This document shows positions 1 to 8,659 of a DNA stretch of 64,000 bases, piece by piece. How positions within the stretch are numbered: the stretch's first letter is position 1; every line of letters begins with the position of its first letter. The notes below the pieces were generated by a model. It saw only the letters and a program-made list of their open reading frames with translations, had not been told where the DNA came from and searched no databases. Origin of the DNA: CAZCCV01 sp964497515 (GTDB lineage: Bacteria > Armatimonadota > UBA5829 > DTLH01); the NCBI GenBank assembly GCA_964497515.1, contig CAZCCV010000001.1, positions 1-64,000 of the forward strand. The letters are read 5' to 3'. The position numbers were made by a program, and so were the translations under genes.

Positions 1-48
1 TGGGAATTGAACGCTCAGGAGACTGGGAGAGGGCGAAGGCCCTCTTGA
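1..48 (+). CDS. C-terminus of an upstream phage gene (partial)
   Basis: The first 15 codons of this frame read WELNAQETGRGRRPS and end in TGA at 46-48. The next gene starts on the TTG that overlaps this stop, the same kind of translational overlap seen through the rest of the tail cluster, which suggests a real upstream gene. Too little remains to name it. By position it would be a head-tail or connector gene. Confidence 0.4.
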   Translation, partial: WELNAQETGRGRRPS

Positions 49-488
49 CGAATGGTTTCAATCAGCGGCTGGCGCTGGCGATCCGAAAGGCGACTATCAA
101 GAACGCGCTGCTTCTTGTGAGGGAGATACAGAAAGGTATTCGCAGCCAGGCTCCGGGCGGAAAGCAGTTCGCTCCGCTCGCACAGGTGACCATAGAACGA
201 AAGGGTTCGAGCAAGGCGCTGATCGACACCGGGTTTCTCATGAACTCGATCACACAGAAGATAATGTCCGACGGCGCATTCGTCGGGTTGCTGCGAACCA
301 GCATTTCCAAGGACGGCGAGAGCGTCGCAAACATCGGCGCGATTATGGAATACGGTGCGACCATCAACCACCCAAGCGGTGCGGTAATAGTGATCCCGCC
401 TAGGCCGTTCTTGCACCCGACGATGGAGAAGCACCGTGATGAGGTCATCGAGAACTACAGGCAGGCCCTACTTTCAGTTTTAAAGTGA
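45..488 (+). CDS. phage virion morphogenesis / tail completion protein (Mu gpG / HK97 gp10-like)
   Basis: This 147-residue protein has the signature of the phage virion-morphogenesis family: a basic helical N-terminus, a central K-(A)LIDTGFLMNSI stretch (about residues 58-70), an EYGA motif, and a C-terminal IPPRPFLHPT segment. In related phages these proteins complete the tail or join it to the head. The TTG start overlaps the upstream stop codon. It sits just before the probable terminator and the sheath gene, as expected for a head-tail interface gene. A full-length protein of this type hints that head genes may lie upstream, outside the window. Confidence 0.75.
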   Translation: MTNGFNQRLALAIRKATIKNALLLVREIQKGIRSQAPGGKQFAPLAQVTIERKGSSKALIDTGFLMNSITQKIMSDGAFVGLLRTSISKDGESVANIGAIMEYGATINHPSGAVIVIPPRPFLHPTMEKHRDEVIENYRQALLSVLK

Positions 489-500
489 GGTAAATGTACG

Positions 501-1019
501 TTGGAGCTTATTCGCGAGGCAGTCGAGTCGTTCATCAGATTGGTGAAGTCCGAGATCAATCCGGGCACGGCACTTGTGGCTGCAGACGATATGTTCGAGG
601 TGACAAGGACTCCGAGCGTGGTAATGCAGGGTCCGACACTATCTGAGAATAGCGGCAGGAGAACACCGGCGATGCTGGTCACTCGTAATGAGCAGGATTT
701 GACGTTCGAGCAGTGCAGACACCCGAGGCTGTATCATCTGGATTTCGACGTCATCGTCACGACAGGCAAAGAAAGCGAGTTGCTTGATCTGACGGAGAAG
801 GTCGCCAGGTTCTACCAACTGCATCCTGTGATTACGGTCGGAGAACACGGCTCGCTGAACCTTACCGAGCTTGTACCGCTCGGCGGACTGAAGCGTGTAA
901 ACCTTTCGAACCTGCGGCAGGCATCCGGCAGGTGCCGGATAGAGGACTGCCCGGTGTACGACGGGCGAGTTCAGTCCGGAAGACTTGCCGCCGGGATAGA
1001 AGTTCAAATCCGCCAATGA
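501..1019 (+). CDS. probable tail terminator / Gp37-like phage protein
   Basis: This 172-residue protein starts at TTG, with TGAGGT about 14 bases upstream. It is a mixed alpha/beta protein with no signal peptide or membrane segment. Its position between the gpG-like gene and the sheath gene is that of the minor tail protein or tail terminator in P2- and Mu-like clusters. The middle (RLYHLDFDVIV, about residues 75-86) and the length fit the Gp37/DUF1834-type group. The family assignment rests mainly on synteny. Confidence 0.5.
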   Translation: MELIREAVESFIRLVKSEINPGTALVAADDMFEVTRTPSVVMQGPTLSENSGRRTPAMLVTRNEQDLTFEQCRHPRLYHLDFDVIVTTGKESELLDLTEKVARFYQLHPVITVGEHGSLNLTELVPLGGLKRVNLSNLRQASGRCRIEDCPVYDGRVQSGRLAAGIEVQIRQ

Positions 1020-1030
1020 GGAGAGATAAA

Positions 1031-1285
1031 TTGATAGAAATACGAAACCTGCTTTTCCAGCCTCTTGCGTTCCACCTTTCCGGTGATGGAGGAGGCTTGC
1101 ATCTCGGCTCACGGGAGCGGAGGATCATCTCTAAGGGACAGCTTTCAGACGAGATACGAACGGCTGCCGCTCGTGGGTTCGTCTCGATTTCGGATGTTCC
1201 TGAAAGCACGCAGCCGGATCCACGCGTGGAACCGATAGACGTTGAACACGCCGGGAGCAGACAGAAAAAACGGAGGGTCAGATGA
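1031..1285 (+). CDS. small phage protein before the sheath gene
   Basis: This 84-residue protein starts at TTG 1031, preceded by GAGGAG at about 1018-1023. I chose this start over upstream in-frame codons because of that site and because it limits overlap with the previous gene. The stop overlaps the sheath start in an ATGA junction, which suggests coupled translation. The protein is rich in charged residues and has a basic C-terminal tail (QKKRRVR). I do not recognise a family. Small proteins at this place often assist sheath or terminator assembly. Confidence 0.6.
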   Translation: MIEIRNLLFQPLAFHLSGDGGGLHLGSRERRIISKGQLSDEIRTAAARGFVSISDVPESTQPDPRVEPIDVEHAGSRQKKRRVR

Positions 1286-3129
1286 CATCATATCTTTCGC
1301 CGGGAGTCTATACTCGCGAAACGGACTTCAGCTACTACGTGAAGCAGATATCGACATCAGCCTGCGGCATGCTCGGTATTACCGAGAAGGGGCCCATCGA
1401 CAAACCGACGCTTGTTACGAGCTGGGAGCAGTTTACCCGGAAGTTCGGCTCCTACATCGCCGATGGATACCTAGCCTATGCAGCCCGTGCCTTCTTTGAT
1501 AACGGTGGTCAGGTGCTCTACGTAAACCGCGTGGCACACTATGAAAATAGGGCGGACCTTACGAGTCTTTCAGCGGTCAAGTCGTCGGTGACTCTCAAGG
1601 ACCGGCGAACTGCACCTGCAACGCTTACCACAGGGGTTGAGGGCACGAATAGGATTACCTGGACCGCGAAAACACACGGTGCAGCCGGTAACTCTATCAC
1701 TATAGCTCTCATAAAGCCCGGTGTTGACATGCCGCTTGTTGTCGATGTAACCGATCAAGCTATTATTGTTCAACTGGAAACGGCTGGTTCCGGTGTCGTT
1801 AGCTGCAAAACTACAGATGTGATTGCTGCTATTGAGGGACATCCTGCTGCATCTGCGCTGGTTCAAGCTACATCGGCGGACTCGGGTATTGTCGATCCTG
1901 TCGCAGCAACGCATCTGGCAGGTGGACAAGATTCCGAAGATACGCTCAAGGTAAGCGCTATAAACGAAGGCAAATGGGGAGACGGGATTTCTGTCGAGAT
2001 AGAAGACCGCAAGGCGGGTTCAGATGACGAGTTCAACCTGATCGTCCGGTACAAAGGCGATGTTGTCGAGACATTCATCGACCTCTCGATGGACGAGTCG
2101 AAGCCGGACCATGTGGAGCTTGCCATAAACGAAAGGTCTGGGTACATCACAGTAGATGATCTGTCCACACCTGCGAGCACACCGGAGGACAGACCATCTA
2201 TTGGAAACTTCGCACTTGCTTCGGGCGATGATGGTATCACTGGTCTGGCCGATTCCGACTACATCGGCGATCTGTCCCAGCACACCGGGTTTTACGCCTT
2301 CGATGAGATAGACGGCCTGAACATCCTGGCTGTGCCTGGAGTCACAACGGCGACCGTCATCACGGGCGGGATTGCTTATGCCGAGAGCCGCAGGGACCTG
2401 CTCTTCATCGCCGAAACGCCGATACATCTTGAGCCGCTTGAGGCTGTGGACTTCAGGAAGGGTCAGGGAACGTACGACCATGCAGCTTTCAATTCGTCTT
2501 ACGCCGCGCTTTACTACCCATGGCTTCAAGTTTCCGATCCGCTGACGGGCAAGTCGAAGCTCATCCCGCCTACAGGAGCGGTCGCCGGTTGCATCGCAAG
2601 AAGTGATGAGAAGACGGACGTCTGGTATGCTCCGGCAGGGATAGACCGTGGCCGCATATTCGGTGTGCTCTCACTTGGTTACAAGACCAGCCGGGGAGAA
2701 CGGGATGCGCTCTACTCGGAGGGCATCAACGTCATCGCGAGTTTCCCCGACACCGGCATCAATATCTGGGGGCAGAAGACCTTGCAGAGTCAACCTTCGG
2801 CGACAGACCGCATCAATGTGCGCCGCCTTATGATATATGTCGAGGAGGCTATCTCGGAGTCTACGAAGTTCGTGGTCTTCGAGCCGAACAACCCTCGGAC
2901 CTGGCGCGCGCTCATCAGGCTTATGAACCCGTTCCTCTCGAACATCAAGAGCAGGGGCGGGCTGTACGATTTCAGAGTCCAGTGCAACGAAGAGACAAAC
3001 ACTCCAGCCATGATTGACCAGAACCAGATGGTCGCCAGGGTGTTCGTAAAGCCCACCAAGACCGCCGAGTTCGTGGAGCTGAACTTCGTCCTTACCGCGA
3101 CCGGCGCCGATTTCAGGGAGGTGTTCTAA
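1282..3129 (+). CDS. contractile tail sheath protein
   Basis: This 615-residue protein is a Myoviridae-type tail sheath subunit. The N-terminus (LSPGVYTRETDFS) is the classic sheath start that forms the inter-subunit linker. It is followed by GITEKGPIDKPTLV...FTRKFG and the FFDNGGQVLYVNRV core. A large, variable beta-rich insertion fills about residues 90-310, and the conserved C-terminal domain ends with ELNFVLTATGADFREVF, which forms the extended arm mesh. Sheath contraction drives the tube through the target envelope. The tube gene follows with a TAATG overlap. The family call is very secure. Confidence 0.95.
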   Translation: MTSYLSPGVYTRETDFSYYVKQISTSACGMLGITEKGPIDKPTLVTSWEQFTRKFGSYIADGYLAYAARAFFDNGGQVLYVNRVAHYENRADLTSLSAVKSSVTLKDRRTAPATLTTGVEGTNRITWTAKTHGAAGNSITIALIKPGVDMPLVVDVTDQAIIVQLETAGSGVVSCKTTDVIAAIEGHPAASALVQATSADSGIVDPVAATHLAGGQDSEDTLKVSAINEGKWGDGISVEIEDRKAGSDDEFNLIVRYKGDVVETFIDLSMDESKPDHVELAINERSGYITVDDLSTPASTPEDRPSIGNFALASGDDGITGLADSDYIGDLSQHTGFYAFDEIDGLNILAVPGVTTATVITGGIAYAESRRDLLFIAETPIHLEPLEAVDFRKGQGTYDHAAFNSSYAALYYPWLQVSDPLTGKSKLIPPTGAVAGCIARSDEKTDVWYAPAGIDRGRIFGVLSLGYKTSRGERDALYSEGINVIASFPDTGINIWGQKTLQSQPSATDRINVRRLMIYVEEAISESTKFVVFEPNNPRTWRALIRLMNPFLSNIKSRGGLYDFRVQCNEETNTPAMIDQNQMVARVFVKPTKTAEFVELNFVLTATGADFREVF

Positions 3130-3587
3130 TGGAAGTGACTATGCCCCACAGCTTGTATCAGAACTGGCAGTTTGCCATCGAGATAAACGGTTTCGACGTG
3201 GCTCTCTTTCGTAAGGGTCAGGAACCGAAGACCGAGTTCGAGGAAGTGGCCTTCGCTCCCGCAGGTTCCATGTTCGACCAGAAGGTAGCCGGTCGGATGA
3301 AGTTCGAGGACATCACTCTTGAGAAAGGAGTGCTCACCGATGGATCGGACGAGGCCGCCCGCGACTGGGTGAAGAGGCAGGCAGATGCGAACTACAACGT
3401 CGGCGCGCTCCCGGAGGCGTATATGCGGGATATCGACATAGTCCGCTACGACCGCGCTGGCCACGAGACCCGCCGATGGAGGCTCCACGGAGCCTGGATA
3501 AAGTCTCTCGAGTACGACGAACTCGAAGGTGGAAGCTCCGACAACACTATCGAGAAGGTAACGATCTGTTACAACTACTGGGATTGA
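3129..3587 (+). CDS. tail tube protein (T4 gp19-like)
   Basis: This 152-residue protein follows the sheath with a one-base overlap. The N-terminal SLYQNWQFAIEINGFDVALF strand, the FEEVAFAPAG loop, and the IEKVTICYNYWD C-terminus are hallmarks of the T4 gp19/CIS inner-tube family. The family builds stacked hexameric rings inside the sheath. Translation may also begin at the internal Met 5. Length and synteny both match the family. Confidence 0.93.
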   Translation: MEVTMPHSLYQNWQFAIEINGFDVALFRKGQEPKTEFEEVAFAPAGSMFDQKVAGRMKFEDITLEKGVLTDGSDEAARDWVKRQADANYNVGALPEAYMRDIDIVRYDRAGHETRRWRLHGAWIKSLEYDELEGGSSDNTIEKVTICYNYWD

Positions 3588-3628
3588 TGCGCAACTGGTC
3601 CATATTTGCATAATCATGGAGGATAAAC

Positions 3629-4306
3629 TTGTACACATTTATGCTGCCGAGCGGCACTGAAATCGAGATTATGGAGATGACCGGAGTGGAGGAGGAGTTG
3701 CTCACCAACCAGCGGCTCATACGTTCAGGCGACGCCGTGAACCAGGTTCTCAAGAACTGCATCATCAGGATCGGGGAGAACCAGGATATCTCTATGAAGA
3801 ACGTTCTCGATATGCTCTCCGGGGACAGGCTTTTTGTCCTGGTCAAGCTCCGTCAGGTTTCGCTCGGTGATGAAGTCGAGCTTGAGCTTACCTGTCCGAA
3901 CACGGCCTGTCGTGCGAAGGACCAGGTGACGGTGAATCTCGACGACCTGCCTGTGACACCCTACCGAGAAGAGCGGGAGTTCGTGCTCACCCTTCCGGTG
4001 TCGGGATCCAAAGTGAGGTTCGTCCATCTCGACGGCCACAAGGAGAAGCGGCTTGCTCGGATGCAGGAGCCGTCCATCTCCGCCGCGATGATGGTCCGCA
4101 TAGTGGATATCGACGGTAATGCTCCATCCAAGAAAGCCTTGAACGAGATGTCGATGCGCGACCGCAGTGCGCTCCGGGCCGAGATGCTTCGAGTTGACGC
4201 AGGCATCGACACGACCATCGAGTGTGACTGTGAGTCCTGCGGGACAAGGATACGCACCAGACTGGAGGCTGAACCTGCTTTTTTATTCCCAGGAGTCCGC
4301 TTCTGA
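3629..4306 (+). CDS. T4 gp26-like baseplate hub assembly chaperone
   Basis: This 225-residue protein starts at TTG 3629 behind a strong GGAGGA site. The N-terminal half (PSGTEIEIMEMTGVEEELLTN...) matches the family of T4 baseplate gp26-like proteins found between tube and tape-measure genes. The C-terminal half carries two cysteine clusters (CPNTAC, then CDCESC), probably a zinc ribbon. It holds the slot occupied by tail-assembly chaperones in long-tailed phages. A perfect slippery heptamer T TTT TTA lies at 4279-4285, seven codons before the stop, and opens a -1 frame extension listed separately. Confidence 0.8.
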   Translation: MYTFMLPSGTEIEIMEMTGVEEELLTNQRLIRSGDAVNQVLKNCIIRIGENQDISMKNVLDMLSGDRLFVLVKLRQVSLGDEVELELTCPNTACRAKDQVTVNLDDLPVTPYREEREFVLTLPVSGSKVRFVHLDGHKEKRLARMQEPSISAAMMVRIVDIDGNAPSKKALNEMSMRDRSALRAEMLRVDAGIDTTIECDCESCGTRIRTRLEAEPAFLFPGVRF

Positions 4307-4449
4307 GGGACGCGTTCTTCCTCGCATATGGCGGACTGCACTGGGGGTACGCGGAGGTGGCGAGACTCCCGCTGCGTATCAGGCGGCAGTTTGTCGACGC
4401 ATTGGAGTGTCAGCTTGAACTCGAACGCAAGCAGATGGAACGACGATGA
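4285..4449 (+). CDS. -1 frame extension of the gp26-like chaperone (programmed frameshift candidate)
   Basis: In the -1 frame relative to the chaperone, an open stretch runs from 4273 to the TGA at 4447-4449 and encodes a credible protein tail (RDAFFLAYGGLHWGYAEV...RRQFVDALE...). It has no ATG, GTG or TTG codon before the protein-like part. The zero frame contains T TTT TTA at 4279-4285, a canonical X XXY YYZ slippery site. A -1 slip there continues at codon ATT 4285 directly in this frame and gives a fusion of 219 + 54 residues. Paired short and frameshifted chaperones just before the tape measure are a hallmark of long-tailed phages (lambda G/GT, P2 E/E'). Confidence 0.75.
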   Translation: MPRSPLLRDAFFLAYGGLHWGYAEVARLPLRIRRQFVDALECQLELERKQMERR

Positions 4450-4464
4450 GACATAAACCAATAG

Positions 4465-5304
4465 TCATCCGATCCGGGCTTCGATGCGTTTGGACAAGGC
4501 ATCGATGACTCTTGTTGGGAGAGGAATATTGTTACGCTGAGCTGTTTGTATCATCAACTCGCAGCCCCACTGCCAGGTATTACGGTAAGCCTGCCGGAGT
4601 CCGGCAAGGTCAAGCCCGGAGGTACACGACCTGTAGCGTTCATACGCTTGTGTGGATATATCACTTTCGAGAGCCTTGGATGGAGTCGGCCAGTGTTCCG
4701 TTGCCCCCTCCGCCAGGCGGACCAGTTTGAGCAGATTGGCGTGAACGGAGCCAAGCAAGGCCCAAGAGCGTGCGGCTTCCCCTCGGGCCAACACGTTTGT
4801 TCCAAAGAGTGCTAGGTTGATGAAGTTGTTTATTATTGAAGCCGTTTCTTCGGGTGTATTGCGGTCCAGCGGAGGACCAATGAAGGGGCGGAGGTACTTC
4901 TCAACAGCACCGGTTCGGTCCACAAGCAGTGTAGACTCCATAGAGGGGAACCAGGCATATCCCTGCCACGTTTCGATGATCGGAATCTTTGACGCGGGCT
5001 CAAAATGGAACTCGCCTCGAACCAGATTGGAGAAAATCGCGGTATGGTGACCATAATCGTCTGCAAAATAGAGATCGACCTTTTCAACCTGTGAGATCCA
5101 GGCTCGCTGGTCAACGTCCGGCAGGCTCTCGTCAGAAAAGAACAAGACAAACTCAATATCTGAATGCTGATCACCCTCGCCTGTGGCGAATGAACCAAAC
5201 ATGAGCGCTCCCTCAACACGGGAGTCCCGCAGACACAGTTCACGGAGGCGTTCTATCATGGCTTGCTGGGGCAGCATTTTACTATGGTCATATTCTTCAT
5301 TCAT
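4465..5304 (-). CDS. Lnu(B/F)-type lincosamide nucleotidyltransferase-like protein
   Basis: This protein of about 279 residues belongs to the nucleotidyltransferase fold. GS at 37-38 is followed ten residues later by D49 and E51 (GSx10DxE, the metal-binding signature). From memory it resembles Lnu(B)/Lnu(F) lincosamide adenylyltransferases along its length, including MFGSF-TGEGD-SDIEF, the NLVRGEFHF segment, and the C-terminal helical domain (NVLARGEAARS). Those enzymes transfer AMP to lincomycin or clindamycin. The substrate here is unknown. It is antisense to the tail operon, between the chaperone and the tape measure. The ATG at 5304 is chosen because a promoter ends 6 bases before it. Confidence 0.8.
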   Translation of the reverse strand: MNEEYDHSKMLPQQAMIERLRELCLRDSRVEGALMFGSFATGEGDQHSDIEFVLFFSDESLPDVDQRAWISQVEKVDLYFADDYGHHTAIFSNLVRGEFHFEPASKIPIIETWQGYAWFPSMESTLLVDRTGAVEKYLRPFIGPPLDRNTPEETASIINNFINLALFGTNVLARGEAARSWALLGSVHANLLKLVRLAEGATEHWPTPSKALESDISTQAYERYRSCTSGLDLAGLRQAYRNTWQWGCELMIQTAQRNNIPLPTRVIDALSKRIEARIG

Positions 5305-5310
5305 GGCCGC

Positions 5311-5340
5311 ATGATAGCTTACGCGCGAGGGTTGGATCAA
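5311..5340 (-). promoter_or_regulatory. promoter of the nucleotidyltransferase gene, possibly leaderless
   Basis: On the minus strand, TTGATC (5335-5340) and TATCAT (5311-5316) are separated by 18 bases, close to the sigma70 consensus. The -10 box ends 6 bases before the ATG at 5304, and no Shine-Dalgarno sequence lies between. Transcription would begin at or next to the start codon, so the mRNA may be leaderless. This gives the inserted gene its own promoter, independent of the phage operon. Confidence 0.55.
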
Positions 5341-5367
5341 GCTCCTGGGAGAGGAAATAGAGTCATA

Positions 5368-8328
5368 ATGAATGATCTCGGTCTCGGCATAATAGTCTCG
5401 CTCAAAGACGCCTTCACACAGAACGCATCGCGCGTCCAGTCATCTATGGAGACTCTGGACGCGTCGGTCGCCAAATCTAGCGAAAACATGACGAAGAACC
5501 TTGGCCTCATCGAGAAAGGAACGATGATGGTCGGGGCCGGACTTGCCCTTCTTGCCGTGCCCACCGCGCTGGTGGCGTCGACCGCCGCGACTCAGCAGGC
5601 TCTTGGTGAGCTTGCGTCAGTGGGGATCAAAGACTTCCAGGCGATGGAAGACGCGGCCGAGTCGTTCACCAACCAGTGGGCAGGCGCGAGCAAGTCTGAT
5701 TTCATCGGCGCGGCCTATGATGTGAAATCGGCATTGGATAACCTCTCGGATCAGGCTGTAGGCACGTTCGCTGCAATGGCCGCCATCACCGGCAAAGCGA
5801 CTAAAGCAACTACCCAGGAGATGGTCGAAACCTTCACCACGGCTTACGGCATCTTCAAGCCCATTATGAAAGACATGTCCGATATGGACTGGGCGCAGAT
5901 GTTCTCCGGCGCGCTCTCGGAGACTGTCGGCATCTTCAAGACGAGCGGCCCCGCGATGGCCCGGGCTATAAAGAACATCGGCGCTATAGCGGCCGCGTCA
6001 AATATACCTCTGCAGGAGCAGATGGCGATTATGGGCCAATTGCAGACTACGATGCGGGGAGGCGAAGCAGGCACGCTATACAAGGCGTTCATGCTCAGAG
6101 TCGCAGAGGCAGGAGAGGAGCTTGGTCTATCCTTTATCGGCCCCACGGGCAGGCTCAAGGACATAGTCTCGATCCTCAAAGAGCTGAAGCGGGGGTTTCC
6201 AGACCTGTCCGATGCCATGACCCAAGTAAAGTTGAAGGAGGCGTTCGGCAGCGCTGAAGCCGTCCGGTTCGTATTGCAGATGTCCATGGGACTCGATCAG
6301 CTCGAAGGCAATATCAAGAGCATCGAGAAAGCGATGAAGTCCGACACTGCCGTGACGCTTGAGATGGCGGAGGCTATGAATGCAGACATAGGATCTCAGT
6401 TTGCGCTGGTGCGGCAGCAGGTCGGCAATCTTGCCGAGATACTGGGTCGAACGCTTCTCCCGGTTGTGATCCCCGTGTTTCAGGCGGCATCCCGGCTAAT
6501 TCTCCACCTGCAGGGAGTTGCTAAGTCAGTCCCGGGAGTCACCAGGGTGATACTCACACTCTGTGTTGTGCTTGGGGCAGCGCTCGTTGTTGTGGGCAGC
6601 TTTACGGCCGCACTCGGGACGGTCGGCATTATGCTTCCGGCAGTCAAGGCGGGTATAGCCGCGCTCGGCCCGATGCTCGCCGGAGTAGGATCGGCGGTGT
6701 CGGCTTATTTCTGGCCGGTCGTGGCGATCATCGCCGCAGTGGTCATCGCCGTGATAGCTCTGAAAAAGGCATGGGAGACCAACTTCGGCGGGATACGCGA
6801 CTCCGTGCTCGGCACGTGGAACAGGGTGAGCCTTGCTTTTCAGGGCATTCGGGCGCTCATTGGATCGCTGTCGGGCGGTAGCGGCCAGATGTCAGCAGAG
6901 CTTGCGAAGAAGCTCGAAGCTGCCGGATTGATGAAGTTCGTCACTACTGTGTTCCAGGTCTACTACCGGGTGCGGCAGTTTCTGTCGGGGCTGTGGCAGG
7001 CGTTCTCCTCAGCGTTCGGGAAGATCCGAGGGATTCTTGAGCCTGTTTTTCGCGCGCTGATGGCCGCATTCGGCGAGTTGGGAAAGGCACTCGGATCGGT
7101 ATTCGCGGCTTTCGGGCTGGCGACGACCGCCGTGGACGCATCATCGTTCAAGAGCTTCGGTCAGACACTCGGCACGGTTCTTGGTATCGTTGCACGGATG
7201 GCTGCCTATGTCATCAAGTTCATTGTCTATCCTCTCTCGTGGATGATACGGACAATAGCTGTGGTCGTTCAGGCCATAGTGTGGTTCGGAAAAACCATAG
7301 TCACGGCGTTCGTTGCGACTGCTCCCTACGTCTACAAGTTCTTCCTGCCGCTTCGGATGTTGGTGCAGGGACTGTTGATGGTCGGACGAGTCGCGTACAC
7401 AATGTGGCGGATGCTAACCGGAGACATCTCGGTGGTGGACGGTCTGAAATCGATAGGCGGCGCGGTCTTTGGCTTCCTGGCAACGCCGTTTCTCTGGGCA
7501 AGAGATATCATAGCCGCTGTTTGGCAGACGATTGCTTCTGCTGCATCAACAGCGTGGTCGAGCATTCGGGCGATGGCATCATCGGCCATAGGATGGTTGC
7601 AAGCTCCTTTTGTGAGTCTGACTCAAGCTGCTTCTTCCTCCTGGGGCGCTGTTATGGGTGCGGTATCTGGAGCGTTTTCGTTCGTCATATCGAGCGCAAG
7701 GAACCTGGTCTCGGCAGCCTTCCAGAGTGGGAGATCGGTCATGACCACGATAGCCAACGGTATAAGGTCCGCGGCGGCAGCGCCTTTCGAGGCTGCGAAA
7801 GCGGCGCTCTCAAGGCTCAGAAGACTCCTGCCGTTCTCGGATGCGAAGGAAGGACCGCTGTCTACTATCACTCGAAGCGGCTCGGCGTTATTGGAAGCTT
7901 TCAGTTCAGGCATCGCAAAAGCTTCGGAACTGCCTTCACGGGCGCTCAAGAGTAGCCTTGGGACTGCCGTAAACCTCCTCGGCGCCGGACTACCTGCAGG
8001 AGCACTTGCAGCTACACTCGCGCTTACTCCGGTGGTTAACGGCAGGATGTCTACTGACAATGCGGCAGGTCCTGTTGATAAGGGCATGGACAGGACTCGG
8101 CTTCTGGCTGTCACGCATAACTCACCTGCATCGGGGCCGGGTGCGGTCCCTGGCGAGGTGTCAGGAGATATCCGGGCGCTCCTCGGAGCAATACTCTCGA
8201 AGCTGGACAGCCTCTCCGAGAGGCCGGTTGAAGTGTCCGTTACGACGAAGCTCGACGGCAGGCAGATAGCTCAGGCGGTCTACAAAGATATGAAGGAGCA
8301 CAGAGTCAGGAACTATGAGTCGGCCTGA
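5368..8328 (+). CDS. tail tape measure protein (TP901 / PhageMin_Tail family)
   Basis: The start ATG at 5368 follows GGAGAGGAAA; upstream in-frame codons fall inside the antisense gene's 5' end and are rejected. The 986-residue product has an N-terminal coiled region, the TP901 tape-measure domain (about 70-330, with QQALGELASVGIKDFQ... and a TTMRGGEAGTLYKAF segment), and hydrophobic helices around 390-490 and 600-760. A helical tail follows. It sets tail length and is ejected through the tube. Its length predicts a tail of roughly 150 nm by the usual 1.5 angstrom per residue rule (inference). Confidence 0.92.
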   Translation: MNDLGLGIIVSLKDAFTQNASRVQSSMETLDASVAKSSENMTKNLGLIEKGTMMVGAGLALLAVPTALVASTAATQQALGELASVGIKDFQAMEDAAESFTNQWAGASKSDFIGAAYDVKSALDNLSDQAVGTFAAMAAITGKATKATTQEMVETFTTAYGIFKPIMKDMSDMDWAQMFSGALSETVGIFKTSGPAMARAIKNIGAIAAASNIPLQEQMAIMGQLQTTMRGGEAGTLYKAFMLRVAEAGEELGLSFIGPTGRLKDIVSILKELKRGFPDLSDAMTQVKLKEAFGSAEAVRFVLQMSMGLDQLEGNIKSIEKAMKSDTAVTLEMAEAMNADIGSQFALVRQQVGNLAEILGRTLLPVVIPVFQAASRLILHLQGVAKSVPGVTRVILTLCVVLGAALVVVGSFTAALGTVGIMLPAVKAGIAALGPMLAGVGSAVSAYFWPVVAIIAAVVIAVIALKKAWETNFGGIRDSVLGTWNRVSLAFQGIRALIGSLSGGSGQMSAELAKKLEAAGLMKFVTTVFQVYYRVRQFLSGLWQAFSSAFGKIRGILEPVFRALMAAFGELGKALGSVFAAFGLATTAVDASSFKSFGQTLGTVLGIVARMAAYVIKFIVYPLSWMIRTIAVVVQAIVWFGKTIVTAFVATAPYVYKFFLPLRMLVQGLLMVGRVAYTMWRMLTGDISVVDGLKSIGGAVFGFLATPFLWARDIIAAVWQTIASAASTAWSSIRAMASSAIGWLQAPFVSLTQAASSSWGAVMGAVSGAFSFVISSARNLVSAAFQSGRSVMTTIANGIRSAAAAPFEAAKAALSRLRRLLPFSDAKEGPLSTITRSGSALLEAFSSGIAKASELPSRALKSSLGTAVNLLGAGLPAGALAATLALTPVVNGRMSTDNAAGPVDKGMDRTRLLAVTHNSPASGPGAVPGEVSGDIRALLGAILSKLDSLSERPVEVSVTTKLDGRQIAQAVYKDMKEHRVRNYESA

Positions 8329-8659
8329 GCCAAAAAGGGTCTTCATCTGCAGCAGATATATCGGGGACATCGAGCACAACGTGCAGGTTGCACTGGCTCT
8401 CTGCCGTATGGCTGTCGAGGCGGATTATGCGCCGTTCGCTCCTCATCTGCTTTATACAAGGTTTTTGGATGATTCGGACCCGGCAGAGCGTGACCTCGGT
8501 ATTTCGCTCGGCCTGCGGTTTATGGAAGCCTGTGATGAGGTCTGGGTCTATGTGGGAGACGGGATATCTTCCGGCATGCGAAGAGAGATAGAAAAGGCCG
8601 GAAGACTCGGCAAGCCGGTCATCGAGATACATGAGGTGGAGCTTTGCCGGAGGATGTAA
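8315..8659 (+). CDS. nucleoside 2-deoxyribosyltransferase-like phage protein (DUF4406/DUF7768 type)
   Basis: This 114-residue protein overlaps the tape-measure end by 14 bases. It has the small Rossmann-like layout of the NDT/DUF4406 group: VFICSRYIGD at the N-terminus (strand plus glycine turn), a helix with ALALCRMAVEADYAPFAPHL, DEVWVYVGDGISSGMRREIEKA, and a final strand KPVIEIHEV. The family cleaves or binds nucleosides and nucleotides and occurs in many phages, usually with unproven roles. Its location, translationally coupled inside a tail operon, is not explained by a structural role. Confidence 0.7.
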   Translation: MSRPEPKRVFICSRYIGDIEHNVQVALALCRMAVEADYAPFAPHLLYTRFLDDSDPAERDLGISLGLRFMEACDEVWVYVGDGISSGMRREIEKAGRLGKPVIEIHEVELCRRM

